Source: an uncultured Bacteroides sp.
Lineage (GTDB): Bacteria; Bacteroidota; Bacteroidia; Bacteroidales; Bacteroidaceae
Assembly: GCA_949289345.1 (NCBI GenBank)
Contig: CASENS010000112.1
Coordinates: forward strand, 17,641 to 81,640
Direction: 5' to 3'
Length of the DNA stretch: 64,000 nt
Of this stretch, positions 46,987-56,354 are shown in pieces. The notes under the pieces were generated by a model. The model had not been told where the DNA came from. It searched no databases and was given only the letters and a program-made list of their open reading frames with translations. Position 1 is the stretch's first letter. Each line of letters begins with the position of its first letter. The position numbers and the translations under genes are program-made.

Positions 46987-49524
46987 TTATTTATCAGATG
47001 AATTTATCGGAGTCTCTTTCATACGGATGACGGAGAACGAATAGGCCGGCATCGTATAAGCGAATTCCTTCCCGGCAACGTCGAAAGGTTCCGTCACGGG
47101 CTGCGCCTCTTTATCAGCAGGAGCGCCTTTCAGTACGGTCTTCGTAGCCATAGGACGAACCAATGACATATCCTCCACGCTTACTTTCGTCTTTACCTCT
47201 ACCGGCAACAGGTTTACAAGTTTCACAATGTAATCACCGGATACATCATCCTTCACCACCGAGACGCCGATACGTTTACGCACAGCATCCTGCTCTTTGT
47301 CCAAAACAACCGTTGATGGGATATAATGATTTCCCGCATTTTGTCCAAACATTTGTTGTGTGTGATAACCAACCGTAGGTTTCACCTCTGAATTATTGAA
47401 ATAAATCAAGTCAGGATGCCACTGGGTATGTCCTTCTTTGGCAAGCAAAGGAGCATAGGAGGTCATAGTCACTACATCTGCATTGCGCTCCACAGAAGTC
47501 AGATACAGCGCTTCGGCAAGCGCCGTTTCAATATTATTGGGACGTCCAGGCAGATGCGCGGCATATTCACCCAAGTAAACCTTCGGTTTCGAGCGGTCGT
47601 AACAGTCGTAGTAATCCTGGTTATGGATAAACCAGCCGGGAGCTACGTAATAATGTTCGTCCACCATCGGGACATTCAGCTTGGAAGCCAGCTTCCAGCC
47701 CTCGTCATAATCGGTACCCTCGTAGAAGGGACCTACCGTACCGATAACAGTTACTTCGGGATATTTCTCCTTGACGGCATTATAAATCATAGTAAAGCGT
47801 TCCTCGAACACGCCCGTAATCAAATCTTCATTACCAATGCCTATATATTTCAAGTTGAACGGCTCCGGATGTCCGGCTTCAGCGCGCTTCTTCCCCCACT
47901 CCGTCTTGCGTGCATCTCCATTGGCGTATTCAATGAGGTCGAGCACATCTTGCACATATTCCGGCATCTGCTCCATCGGGATGCCACATTGCTGTCCGTA
48001 TTTGGTTAACTCGTCATAGCCATATTGTGTACCGCCACCGGAGTTTTGGCAAGGCACACCCGCCGCCAATACAGGGACAGGTTCGGCACCTATATCCTCA
48101 CAGAACTGGAAATATTCGAAATAGCCCAATCCACGTGTCTGGTGATAGCCCCATAAATTGCGCAAAGGCTTGCGGGCTTCCAACGGACCGATGGACCCTT
48201 TCCAGTCATACATATTATCTATACCATCTCCATGAGCCACACATCCACCCGGAAAACGGACAAATTGCGGATGCAGGTCGGCCAATGCCTGTGCCAAATC
48301 GGCTCGCAACCCGTTTTTCCGCCCTTTGAACGTGTTTTGCGGAAAGAGGGAAACCATGTCGAAATGATAAGTACCACCGGCTGATGGAGCGATGCAAAGG
48401 CGGGCATCCTCCACATCTGCCTCAGCCGTCAACACCGTCTTACATTTCTTCCAGCTCTTAGAAGAGACTTTTATAATGGCTGAAGCTATTTCGCGGTCTT
48501 CTTTATCTATCAGGCTAACCACCACTTTCCCTCCTTTTCCGCCTTGTCCGGTGCGGGCAAAACAAGAGAAATCATAGCGTTCGCCTTTCTTCAACACAAT
48601 ACCATCAAACCCACTATTCAACAAGCGGACACCGGAAGAAGGTACATGCAGAATGGCATAGTGCGGATTGTTTTCATGAATGGGCGTTTCGATTCCTATC
48701 GTGACCGGATCTGTATCTTTGCCGGAAACCACACTCCAGGCATATCCACTGTTCCATTCCTTGCGGGAATTATCCGTAGTAGCATATTCAAAATCACGGT
48801 TTTGAATCAGTTCGGCATAAAGACCTCCATCGGCCGCATAATTGATGTCCTCAAAAAATATACCTACCAAATGGTCACTGATAGGCTTACTCTGCTTGCC
48901 ATGCACCCGTACAAAGGCTTCCACCGGCTTCAGTCCCGCAAAACGAGTCGGGTCATCCGCCATGCATTCATTGTACAGGCTTTGGCGATAGCGTTTATGG
49001 TCGGCAAAACGGGTCAAACTTCCAATCAACGTGTAAGGCACACGCTGCATCCATCCCCGTTGCATCTGACGGTCAATCAAGACCGATTTCTCACTGACCG
49101 GCCAAGCCAAAGCAGGCTGATATTGTCCGCGATCCTTCGGATAGAAGTAACTTTGAGCCTTCCATGTCAAAAGATCCTCCGATGTGGCATGTGCCATCAC
49201 CTGTCCGCTTTTCGTCGTCAGCCACAGGCAATGCCAGCTATCATCCGCCTTGCTCTGCACCAGCATTGGGCTATACATTTTCTTGCCACTCCCCCAAGGA
49301 CCGAAATCACTCTTTAAGTATTGGTAATGATCCGCCACGGAACGCCATTGTTTTCCATCCGCACTCCAGGCGAACATCAATCCACTCTGCCCGTTCGCTT
49401 GAGCATACGAAAAAAGATAAACAGAGTCCGGAGCATTCGTTACGCCTCGTACACCGGCATGCATCGGCATGGAAGCAAATCCTACTGCCAACGCGAAGAG
49501 ACCTAATTGTTTCATTTTATTCAT
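46987..49524 (-). CDS. GH51 arabinofuranosidase with N-terminal GH43-like module
   Basis: An 845-residue exported protein. Signal peptide about 1-23 (FASMPMHA). Residues about 28-190 resemble part of a GH43 five-bladed propeller (VYLFSYAQANGQSGLMFAWS, KMYSPMLVQSKADDSWHCLW, HATSEDLLTWKAQSYF) but lack the usual RDPH-type Asp and the later catalytic blades, so this part is probably non-catalytic. From about 205 the GH51 enzyme begins (LVGIFFEDINYAADGGLYAE), with a carbohydrate-binding-like insert (about 270-390), the acid/base Glu in IGIGNEDLITGVFEE and nucleophile Glu in MVDEHYYVAPGWF. It should act on alpha-L-arabinofuranosides; the front module may recognise the glycan. Confidence 0.9.
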   Translation of the reverse strand: MNKMKQLGLFALAVGFASMPMHAGVRGVTNAPDSVYLFSYAQANGQSGLMFAWSADGKQWRSVADHYQYLKSDFGPWGSGKKMYSPMLVQSKADDSWHCLWLTTKSGQVMAHATSEDLLTWKAQSYFYPKDRGQYQPALAWPVSEKSVLIDRQMQRGWMQRVPYTLIGSLTRFADHKRYRQSLYNECMADDPTRFAGLKPVEAFVRVHGKQSKPISDHLVGIFFEDINYAADGGLYAELIQNRDFEYATTDNSRKEWNSGYAWSVVSGKDTDPVTIGIETPIHENNPHYAILHVPSSGVRLLNSGFDGIVLKKGERYDFSCFARTGQGGKGGKVVVSLIDKEDREIASAIIKVSSKSWKKCKTVLTAEADVEDARLCIAPSAGGTYHFDMVSLFPQNTFKGRKNGLRADLAQALADLHPQFVRFPGGCVAHGDGIDNMYDWKGSIGPLEARKPLRNLWGYHQTRGLGYFEYFQFCEDIGAEPVPVLAAGVPCQNSGGGTQYGYDELTKYGQQCGIPMEQMPEYVQDVLDLIEYANGDARKTEWGKKRAEAGHPEPFNLKYIGIGNEDLITGVFEERFTMIYNAVKEKYPEVTVIGTVGPFYEGTDYDEGWKLASKLNVPMVDEHYYVAPGWFIHNQDYYDCYDRSKPKVYLGEYAAHLPGRPNNIETALAEALYLTSVERNADVVTMTSYAPLLAKEGHTQWHPDLIYFNNSEVKPTVGYHTQQMFGQNAGNHYIPSTVVLDKEQDAVRKRIGVSVVKDDVSGDYIVKLVNLLPVEVKTKVSVEDMSLVRPMATKTVLKGAPADKEAQPVTEPFDVAGKEFAYTMPAYSFSVIRMKETPINSSDK

Positions 49525-49558
49525 GGTAATAGCTGTTAATCATAAAAAACTATTGCTC

Positions 49559-51499
49559 TTATTTCACGAGTACGTTTCCACCCAGTGGCTGGACGGTCAG
49601 TTTCAATTTTCCATCCGCCTTGATTGGTTGTTCTTTCAACAAAGGCTCCAGTTTCTTTCCGTCAACGTAGAGGGAAACCGTCTGACCGGCCAGCATGGGC
49701 AAGTCCACTTCCAACTCAAGTGGGTCTTTCATGGCATTGATGGCGGCCACATACCAAGTGGTTCCATGCCGACGTGCCAATACGATGTATTTACCTGGAT
49801 AACCGTCAATGAAACGGGTTTCGTCCCATGTGGTGGGCACTTGCTTCATGAAGTCCATGCAGACCTCCGGCGCATCGGTCAGGTTATTGGGAGCCAAGGC
49901 AAAGTTTTGAATAGGATTTTGGAAAAGGACAGACGTGGCCAACTGGAAGACATCGGTTGTACGTCGGATGGTTCCGCCATCATTTCCTCGGTTCAGACGT
50001 TTGTTGAGGAACGTTCCGCCAAACTCCATACAGCCCACCGCATTGCGGATAAAAGGATGCAGGCAGGCGTTGAAAGCCTCGTTATCGCAAAAGTGTTGCT
50101 GGAAAATCAAGTTTTCCGAAGCTAATACCGCTTCGCTTCCCACATAGTTAGGATACATACGCTCCCACCCACGCGGCAGGGTGCAGCCATGGAAGATAAC
50201 CATCAGACCGTGGTCATCAGCGTCGCTCAGAATTTCCTCATACAGACGCATCGTCTCCTGCTTGTCGCCTCCAAAGAAGTCCACCTTGATACCCTTCACA
50301 CCTATCTTCTGCAACCAACGCATCTCTCGCTTGCGAATGATGGAGTTATCCATGTGATTGAGCGGACTTTGTTCTATATCGTTCCAATAACCACTGGAAC
50401 TATACCACAAGATGAAGCCTACCCCTTTCTGACGGGCATAAGCTACCAGTTCCTCCATACGTTCGCACCCGATGTTCTTGTCCCAGAAATTGTCTACCAA
50501 TACATATTCATAACCCATAGCCGCCGCCAAATCCACATACTTCACCTGGTCGGCATAATTGATGCTGTTGTCCTGCCACAATATCCAACTCCACGTGCCG
50601 CGTCCCATCCGGTAATTCTGTTCGGATTTGTAACGAGGCTCCACGACATCCCAGGGAACCGTGGTTTCTACAATGGGTTTCAACGTATTGCCTACGGTGA
50701 TTGTACGCCACGGAGTGCTTCCCGGTAAAGCGAAAGCAGGTTCCACCGTACCGTTTCCATTGTTCTCTTCCGGCATGGGGAACGCAATCGTATAAAGTCC
50801 GTTATCCGAGTCACTCAGGTGTGAGGCGCAATAACGGCTGTCCACACCGGTCTCGCTCACCAACGCCCATCCGTACTCACCTACTTTAAAAAGGCAAGGG
50901 AACGTATAACCATGTCCGTATTGGGAACGGTCGCTCATCGGAGCGTCCGCCTTGTATTCCTCCTCGTAGCTGGGCTTGGTGCGCTTCCATCCAATCATCG
51001 CATCGCTTTGAGGGCATAAAAACGTGGTAGTGACATCAGGGAAGCGAAATCCTGTCGCCTCAGAAAGGACACGTACACTGCCTGCCTCACCACTCTTTGG
51101 TAAAGTATAACGGAATGCCACATCGTTATCGCTCACACGGAAAGTGACTTGCATCGGCTTATCATCCACATTAATGAAATGGCACACCAATTCATTAGCC
51201 CGGTAATGCACCGATGAGGTCTTGATACGAGTCTGCGCATAGATACGGTCTATCTCGGAGGTTTCGTGTTTCACGAGTTTCAATTCCTTCGAAAAATCTC
51301 CGATATTGGTATTCATGCCTAAAGGTGAAGTTTCCAACATCTGTTTGTCTTCGTAAGAAATTGTATAGGAAACTTTTCCGCTTTCGCACGATACGTTCAC
51401 CTTCAGTTTTCCATCCGGGCCGGTCACATCTACCGATTGGGCAGCTATGGTCAAAGCCGACAACCCGAACAAGCCTATTACCACCAGTCTATTCTTCAT
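49559..51499 (-). CDS. Glycoside hydrolase family 97, retaining alpha-galactosidase type
   Basis: A 646-residue exported GH97 enzyme. Signal peptide 1-20 (ALTIAAQ). An N-terminal beta-sandwich (about 22-280) precedes the TIM barrel. The barrel has IKVDFFGGDKQETM, where Asp replaces the catalytic base Glu of inverting alpha-glucosidases such as SusB, and SEAVLASENL with the probable acid/base Glu; this Asp pattern marks the retaining branch, whose members are alpha-galactosidases or beta-L-arabinopyranosidases. Either activity makes sense on arabinogalactan. It lies between the GH43 and GH51 genes with gaps of 25 and 34 bases. Confidence 0.92.
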   Translation of the reverse strand: MKNRLVVIGLFGLSALTIAAQSVDVTGPDGKLKVNVSCESGKVSYTISYEDKQMLETSPLGMNTNIGDFSKELKLVKHETSEIDRIYAQTRIKTSSVHYRANELVCHFINVDDKPMQVTFRVSDNDVAFRYTLPKSGEAGSVRVLSEATGFRFPDVTTTFLCPQSDAMIGWKRTKPSYEEEYKADAPMSDRSQYGHGYTFPCLFKVGEYGWALVSETGVDSRYCASHLSDSDNGLYTIAFPMPEENNGNGTVEPAFALPGSTPWRTITVGNTLKPIVETTVPWDVVEPRYKSEQNYRMGRGTWSWILWQDNSINYADQVKYVDLAAAMGYEYVLVDNFWDKNIGCERMEELVAYARQKGVGFILWYSSSGYWNDIEQSPLNHMDNSIIRKREMRWLQKIGVKGIKVDFFGGDKQETMRLYEEILSDADDHGLMVIFHGCTLPRGWERMYPNYVGSEAVLASENLIFQQHFCDNEAFNACLHPFIRNAVGCMEFGGTFLNKRLNRGNDGGTIRRTTDVFQLATSVLFQNPIQNFALAPNNLTDAPEVCMDFMKQVPTTWDETRFIDGYPGKYIVLARRHGTTWYVAAINAMKDPLELEVDLPMLAGQTVSLYVDGKKLEPLLKEQPIKADGKLKLTVQPLGGNVLVK

Positions 51500-51524
51500 G
51501 TTTCTATGGATTAAGATTTGTATT

Positions 51525-53459
51525 TTACAAAGTAGGGACTACCGGTTTGATGGTTCCGTCCGGATTGAACTCCATACGGTCTATGCACACTTCGCGGTGT
51601 ACGCCAGGTCCGTCTTTCAGATACCACTTATTTATACGGTGATACACAATCCGCCACTCATCCGTACCCGGCAGGTTCAATACCGAGTTATGAGCCGGAC
51701 CGTATATCTCCTTATCTGGGTTCTGAATCAACACAATCGGCCGGTCAGCCACCTTAATGGGGCCAAGGGGAGAATCCGATGTTCCATAAGCCACGTGATA
51801 GTTGGGCGAACCGGTATCGTCCACCGACCACAGGAAATAATATATTCCGTTGCGGTAGAACACATAGGGAGCCTCGCGATAAGCATAGTCCTGCAACGTA
51901 CCCCCCTTGGGAGTCAGCACCGTCAGCGTTTTCTTTTTGATGGAAACCATATCTTTGTTCAGTTCGGCACCGGCCATATAGCCATTGCCCCAATACAAAT
52001 ACCTTTTACCCGATACAGGATCGGTGAAGACATCCACATCAATCTGTTGTCCATGGCCTACGGGAGAATCCGTAATGATAGGATGCCCCAAATCCGTAAA
52101 AGGCCCGACAGGATTGTCGGCCACGGCTACACCTATTTGCTTGCCGCCTCCGGCCTTGGGATTTCCACTATAATAGAAATAGTATTTATAGCTGCCGTCC
52201 TTTTGCTTCACCTCTTCTATACAGGGTGCCCAGGCATTGCCATCGACCCAAGGCACTTGTTCGGACTTCAGATTAAGCATGATGCCTTCATCCGTCCAAC
52301 GCACCAAATCGTCCGATGAGAATACCGTGAAATACCATCCTCCCCATCCCGGTGTACCGTCCGTAGTGGAGTAGATGTAATACTTACCTGTCTGATTGGA
52401 ATAAAGGATTTCGGGATCGGCATGAAAACCAGGCAGCACCGGATTATTGGGCAATGCGCCCAGTTCCGCCGGCTTGCCCCATTTCTCCGTAATGCGGAGC
52501 AATTCGTCCCGTGTAATCGGAATAATCGTACCATGACGAGGGTGGAAATTCATCTTCACCTCATTGTCTATGACCTTGAAGTGCTGCAGATCCGTTGATT
52601 CAGTAAACTGGTAACGTCCGGCCATATAGACATCGTACATCAGGATATATTTGTCCTGTCCGATGAGTTTAAAGGTTCCGGCACCCTCAACGGCGTCTTT
52701 TGTCTGTTGCTTATAATCTGGCTCTTCGGTCCATTGGCCGGAAGTCAGCGAACGGGTCGTAGCCACCTTGATGCCGTTTCCATGACCTTCGGTTTTATAA
52801 AACAGATGATAAACACCATCCTTATATACAATGTCTCCATCAATGCACGATTTCTTGTTTTCCGGCACAAACAATGGCTTGGGTTCTCCCTCCAAGTCGG
52901 TAAAGTCCTTGTTGGCGTAAGCATAGTAGATGACATCCGGTCCGGTACCGTATTGCATGGACCAATACACCATATACTTACCTGCTTCGGGATCGAAGAT
53001 GGTCTGTGGTGCCCATACACGTTTCAGATTTTCTTGTCCTTCGTAACGTTTCTGCATGTTGATGACCGAGTGCGTCCAGTTCACCAAGTCAGTAGACTTC
53101 AGCAGCACCATGGCACGGTTAGAATCCCACCCGTTTCCGCTCACCATGTCGGTCACTACCATATAAAATGTCTTTCCGTCCTCACAACGCAAGATGTGCG
53201 GGTCGCGCACGCCTCCGGTAGAACTGATTACCTTCGAATCAATCACCGGCTTGTTGTTGTTCAGCGCCCAATACGAATAGCCATCCATGCTGACCGCATA
53301 ACACACGGCCTCTTCACTGATGTGATTTCCCGTGAAATAGGTGAACAGATAGGCTACATAATCTTTTTCACAAACTGCTTTCTCCTGAGCAAAAACGGAA
53401 ACTATGCCCGCCACCCAGAAACTGAAAGCCACCGCTAAGCGTAAAATAGTGTTTCCCAT
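51525..53459 (-). CDS. Tandem GH43 protein
   Basis: A 644-residue exported protein with two GH43 propellers. The start is put at MGNTILRLAVAF, because a -7 box (53481-53488) would lie inside the longer version; it gives a signal peptide ending VSVFAQ. Propeller 1 (about 25-325) has Asp in GVRDPHILR, Asp in CIDGDIVYKDG and Glu in AVEGAGTFKL. Propeller 2 (about 340-640) has Asp in GFHADPEILY, Asp in QIDVDVFTD and Glu in YREAPYVFYR. All three catalytic positions appear filled in both halves, so it may be a bifunctional arabinofuranosidase/galactosidase-type enzyme. Specificity within GH43 cannot be assigned by eye. Confidence 0.9.
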   Translation of the reverse strand: MGNTILRLAVAFSFWVAGIVSVFAQEKAVCEKDYVAYLFTYFTGNHISEEAVCYAVSMDGYSYWALNNNKPVIDSKVISSTGGVRDPHILRCEDGKTFYMVVTDMVSGNGWDSNRAMVLLKSTDLVNWTHSVINMQKRYEGQENLKRVWAPQTIFDPEAGKYMVYWSMQYGTGPDVIYYAYANKDFTDLEGEPKPLFVPENKKSCIDGDIVYKDGVYHLFYKTEGHGNGIKVATTRSLTSGQWTEEPDYKQQTKDAVEGAGTFKLIGQDKYILMYDVYMAGRYQFTESTDLQHFKVIDNEVKMNFHPRHGTIIPITRDELLRITEKWGKPAELGALPNNPVLPGFHADPEILYSNQTGKYYIYSTTDGTPGWGGWYFTVFSSDDLVRWTDEGIMLNLKSEQVPWVDGNAWAPCIEEVKQKDGSYKYYFYYSGNPKAGGGKQIGVAVADNPVGPFTDLGHPIITDSPVGHGQQIDVDVFTDPVSGKRYLYWGNGYMAGAELNKDMVSIKKKTLTVLTPKGGTLQDYAYREAPYVFYRNGIYYFLWSVDDTGSPNYHVAYGTSDSPLGPIKVADRPIVLIQNPDKEIYGPAHNSVLNLPGTDEWRIVYHRINKWYLKDGPGVHREVCIDRMEFNPDGTIKPVVPTL

Positions 53460-53480
53460 GACAACTAATTTTTTTGGTGT

Positions 53481-53488
53481 CAAAAATA
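53481..53488 (-). promoter_or_regulatory. Promoter -7 box upstream of the tandem GH43 gene
   Basis: TATTTTTG on the minus strand fits TAnnTTTG, 22 bases before the ATG at 53459. The nearest TTTG is 26 bases away, so the -33 match is poor. It would allow separate expression of the downstream half of the locus. Confidence 0.45.
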
Positions 53489-53563
53489 CACATTTAACCC
53501 CATATAAACAACTACAAATGGTTCAAAATAGGGCTAAAAATAGTTCATAGACTCTAAAAACGC

Positions 53564-54691
53564 TTAGGAAGCACTCAGATAACGCACCATTTCGCAAGCA
53601 GCCAACAAGAAAGCGCCTGTACCGAAAGGAGCAACCGAATTCACGTCAACCACTTGTCCCGGTATAGCTTTCTCGCCAATGGGCTGTACATAACCTACAC
53701 TTCCATCCGGCTGCAGAGCCACGGTGCTCAGGTAATCCCAAGCTTTCATCACCACTGGCGCATAAGCCGCCTTATCCAGGAAGCCGTTGTTTATTCCCCA
53801 CAACAGGCCATAGGTAAAGAAAGCTGTCCCGCTTGTCTCCGGACCGGGCGCATGTTCAGGATCCAGCATGCTGCGTGTCCAGTAACCTTCGGGTTGTTGG
53901 CAAGCGGCTACGGCTTCAGCCATCGTCTGGAAGCGTTCGATGTACTCCTGTCGATAAACATCGGTCTCCGGCAGGTCCTTCAACACTTTAGCCAATGCGG
54001 CCAGCACCCATCCGTCACCGCGTGCCCAGAAATCTTTCTTTCCGTTCGCGCTCTTATGCTGTGGATAGACATACTTGGCATCGCGGTAATACAAACCGGC
54101 TTCCGCATCGTACATGATGCTGTTGGCATACTCCCAATATTCGTGCAACTTCTCCAGGTAGAGCGGATTGTTTGTAATCTTATAGAGCTTGGTCATCACC
54201 GGCATCACCATATACAAGCCGTCAGCCCACCACCAATAATCATTGTTCGGCGTGCTCATCTCGTACTCCATCACTTCGCGGGCACGGGCTATCTTCTGCG
54301 TGTCAGGCTCTACCGTATACAGGTCGGCATACGTCTGAAAACAAATCTGATAATCCCCGAACAATACATAGTCGTCCGACTCTCCGTAACTGTATTTCCA
54401 CTCTTCCCTGTTGTCGCTTTTCGCGCCTTTCCATTCGTTGTGTTCCGCCCATGCTTCCGAAAAATTATAATAAGTCGTGTCACCGGTCAGGAAGTACACC
54501 TCCATGTTACCGGTGTGGTAAGCGGCGTTGTCCCAAAAGGCGCGTCCATGTTCCGGATTTGTCTCCTGCCAATGAGTGTTCACTCGATGGATGATATCCA
54601 TCACTTCATCTACTTTAGATTGCTCCGCCACACACGAAGTCATCTGTAGGCCAACGGCCAGGCTTAAAGCTGCAATAATAGTCTTTTTCAT
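53564..54691 (-). CDS. GH105 unsaturated uronyl hydrolase (lipoprotein)
   Basis: A 375-residue GH105 enzyme, which hydrolyses 4,5-unsaturated uronic acids left by polysaccharide lyases. The N-terminus is a lipoprotein signal ending LQMTSC (Cys20). The (alpha/alpha)6 barrel shows YWWWADGLYMVMPVMTKLY, KKDFWARGDGWVLAAL, with the WARGxGW catalytic segment, and GTAFFTYGLLWGINNG. In B. thetaiotaomicron GH105 enzymes of arabinogalactan loci act on unsaturated glucuronate. Its neighbour, the BNR_4 protein, belongs to a group that includes rhamnose-glucuronate lyases, so the two could work in sequence. Confidence 0.9.
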   Translation of the reverse strand: MKKTIIAALSLAVGLQMTSCVAEQSKVDEVMDIIHRVNTHWQETNPEHGRAFWDNAAYHTGNMEVYFLTGDTTYYNFSEAWAEHNEWKGAKSDNREEWKYSYGESDDYVLFGDYQICFQTYADLYTVEPDTQKIARAREVMEYEMSTPNNDYWWWADGLYMVMPVMTKLYKITNNPLYLEKLHEYWEYANSIMYDAEAGLYYRDAKYVYPQHKSANGKKDFWARGDGWVLAALAKVLKDLPETDVYRQEYIERFQTMAEAVAACQQPEGYWTRSMLDPEHAPGPETSGTAFFTYGLLWGINNGFLDKAAYAPVVMKAWDYLSTVALQPDGSVGYVQPIGEKAIPGQVVDVNSVAPFGTGAFLLAACEMVRYLSAS

Positions 54692-54713
54692 ATTCTTTTA
54701 ATTTGTTTTTATC

Positions 54714-54828
54714 AAATGGGAATTTAGCCCCCACCAGACCTCCCCCCCGTGGGGGAGGCTTTGAATACAAAGTAGAATACAATAGCTCCCCTACGGGGGG
54801 AGTTGAGGGGGCTTCTAAATTATCATTT
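54714..54828. repeat. Palindromic element, short type, copy 2
   Basis: The 115-base element has the same ends (AAATGGGAATTTAG and CTAAATTATCATTT) and the same two GC-rich palindromes as 15976-16076, with a longer middle (GAATACAAAGTAGAATAC). Its right end covers the last codon and the TGA stop of the BNR_4 gene: AAATGA of the motif is read as Lys-stop. Confidence 0.88.
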
Positions 54829-56124
54829 CTCTACCTCCAGTACATACACCGGTTGCGGTGCAGCGTCCACGGTGCGTTCACCATCACCTTGAAACGTGCG
54901 CTGCACAAACAACTGCAAGCGTTTCTCTTGTTTCCAAAGTTCCGCATCGTGCGAAGGTTCCCACGCATCTACGGCAAAGTCCGTCAAGTCCGTAAACTTC
55001 CATTCTCCCTTCGCCACATCATCCGTATAGGCCAACGACACTTTGCTGCCACGTTCTTCATCCCTGAACACATACCAGACTTTTTGTCCATCCGCCACAA
55101 TGCGCGGACGGGCTATGGGAATCATCTTCGTACCGCCACCTTTCAAAGAGAACGGAGTCTGGCGCCGGGAAACCTGCCTCATGTTCCATTGCTTCCCATC
55201 GTGCCACACCATACGGTATTGCGGAACATCACTATCCGCACTGCGCCAATAGGTCGCTATATAGGGATGTCCTTCGCTATCCGCACTCATGCTGGTCTGG
55301 TTAATCAATTCTGAGTTTTGCGGAATGCGACAAGCATATTCCGCATTGTCCTGCCGGATAGGCAAATCATATTTTTCACCGGTCGACTTGTACCACGTCA
55401 CGCCATTGTCCGACGAACGGGCATAACACAAATCATGGTTCGTTTCCACCATCCATGTCTCTCGCCATACCCACGACAGATGAATTGTTCCCTGCTCATC
55501 CACATACAGTTGCCAATAAGCGTTGCGTTCGTTTTCACCGTCTATCAGCACATCCTGCACACGGTTCCATTTCTTCCGCTTTACGTCATAACGGTTCAAA
55601 ATCAGATTACCCCTTCCCGAAGCTCCCGAACGATAGGCAAACAGCAAATCACCGCCCGCCAGTTTATAAAACTCCGGATACGTCACGTCTTTCTCATCCA
55701 CACCGGTCATCGGCATCTTCCCACCCAGTTCCAAGGAATAGGGCGCCACACTGCGGCAATAGTTCAGCGGTTGTCCGTGATGGTCAAACGCCACGTGTAT
55801 ATACCCGTCTCCGTCCAGCATCATGCTGATGACATTGTGCGCGTCCTTCACATTTCCCTTATACTGGGTGCGATGCAGCGTCCATTGCTCGGAACCCGAC
55901 TTACGCTTTCCCAACGTCAAGTAACCTTCAGGGTCATAATAAGAAATGAATTGTTCATCCCCCATTGTCACCAACGAACTGTTACGGAATACGGTCGTAT
56001 TCACCGAGGTCCGGCTATATCCCGAACCCACCTCCACCAAGTTACTTTCCACCTCCTGCGCCATCAGCGGCAAGAGACTTCCTACCAATAAGCAGCCCCA
56101 GACTGCCAGCACTTTTTTATTCAT
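54823..56124 (-). CDS. BNR_4 family protein (GH145/PL42-like)
   Basis: A 433-residue exported seven-bladed beta-propeller protein of the BNR_4 family. The start is MNKKVLAVWG, with a signal peptide ending LMAQ; the longer frame would cross the palindromic element. Propeller strands include FISYYDPEGYLTLGKRK, DAHNVISMMLDGDGYIHVAFDHHG and IHLSWVWRETW. Related proteins in arabinogalactan loci are alpha-L-rhamnosidases (GH145) or L-rhamnose-alpha-1,4-glucuronate lyases (PL42). The conserved His pair in FDHHGQPLNY is a candidate active-site element. If it is a lyase, the adjacent GH105 would remove the unsaturated glucuronate it creates. Confidence 0.82.
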   Translation of the reverse strand: MNKKVLAVWGCLLVGSLLPLMAQEVESNLVEVGSGYSRTSVNTTVFRNSSLVTMGDEQFISYYDPEGYLTLGKRKSGSEQWTLHRTQYKGNVKDAHNVISMMLDGDGYIHVAFDHHGQPLNYCRSVAPYSLELGGKMPMTGVDEKDVTYPEFYKLAGGDLLFAYRSGASGRGNLILNRYDVKRKKWNRVQDVLIDGENERNAYWQLYVDEQGTIHLSWVWRETWMVETNHDLCYARSSDNGVTWYKSTGEKYDLPIRQDNAEYACRIPQNSELINQTSMSADSEGHPYIATYWRSADSDVPQYRMVWHDGKQWNMRQVSRRQTPFSLKGGGTKMIPIARPRIVADGQKVWYVFRDEERGSKVSLAYTDDVAKGEWKFTDLTDFAVDAWEPSHDAELWKQEKRLQLFVQRTFQGDGERTVDAAPQPVYVLEVEK

Positions 56125-56352
56125 AATTGATAATTTAGCGGGCTGTTTAGAAGGCACACAGATGACACAGATTGAACGAGATGGCCACAGCCCCTTTTCG
56201 TCATGCTGAACGGAGTGAAGCAGCTCCCTGTGCGTTCGGGAGATTCTTCGCTTTGCTCAGAATGACTGACAAGAATCTGTTGGTAAAGCACTTTAAATCT
56301 GTGGTCATCTCGTTTTATCTGTGTCATCTGTGTGCCAATTAAATTCCCATTT
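56125..56352. repeat. Palindromic element, third type
   Basis: Fills the gap between the BNR_4 and DUF2264 genes. Ends are AATTGATAATTTAG and the complement of AAATGGGAATTTAA. Inner arms GGCACACAGATGACACAG (56153-56170) and its exact complement (56319-56336) pair, and the pairing extends into CGAGATG/CATCTCG. The centre holds GTCATGCTGAACGGAGTGAA and TCAGAATGAC, a core seen widely in Bacteroidetes intergenic repeats. Confidence 0.85.
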
Positions 56353-56354
56353 AT

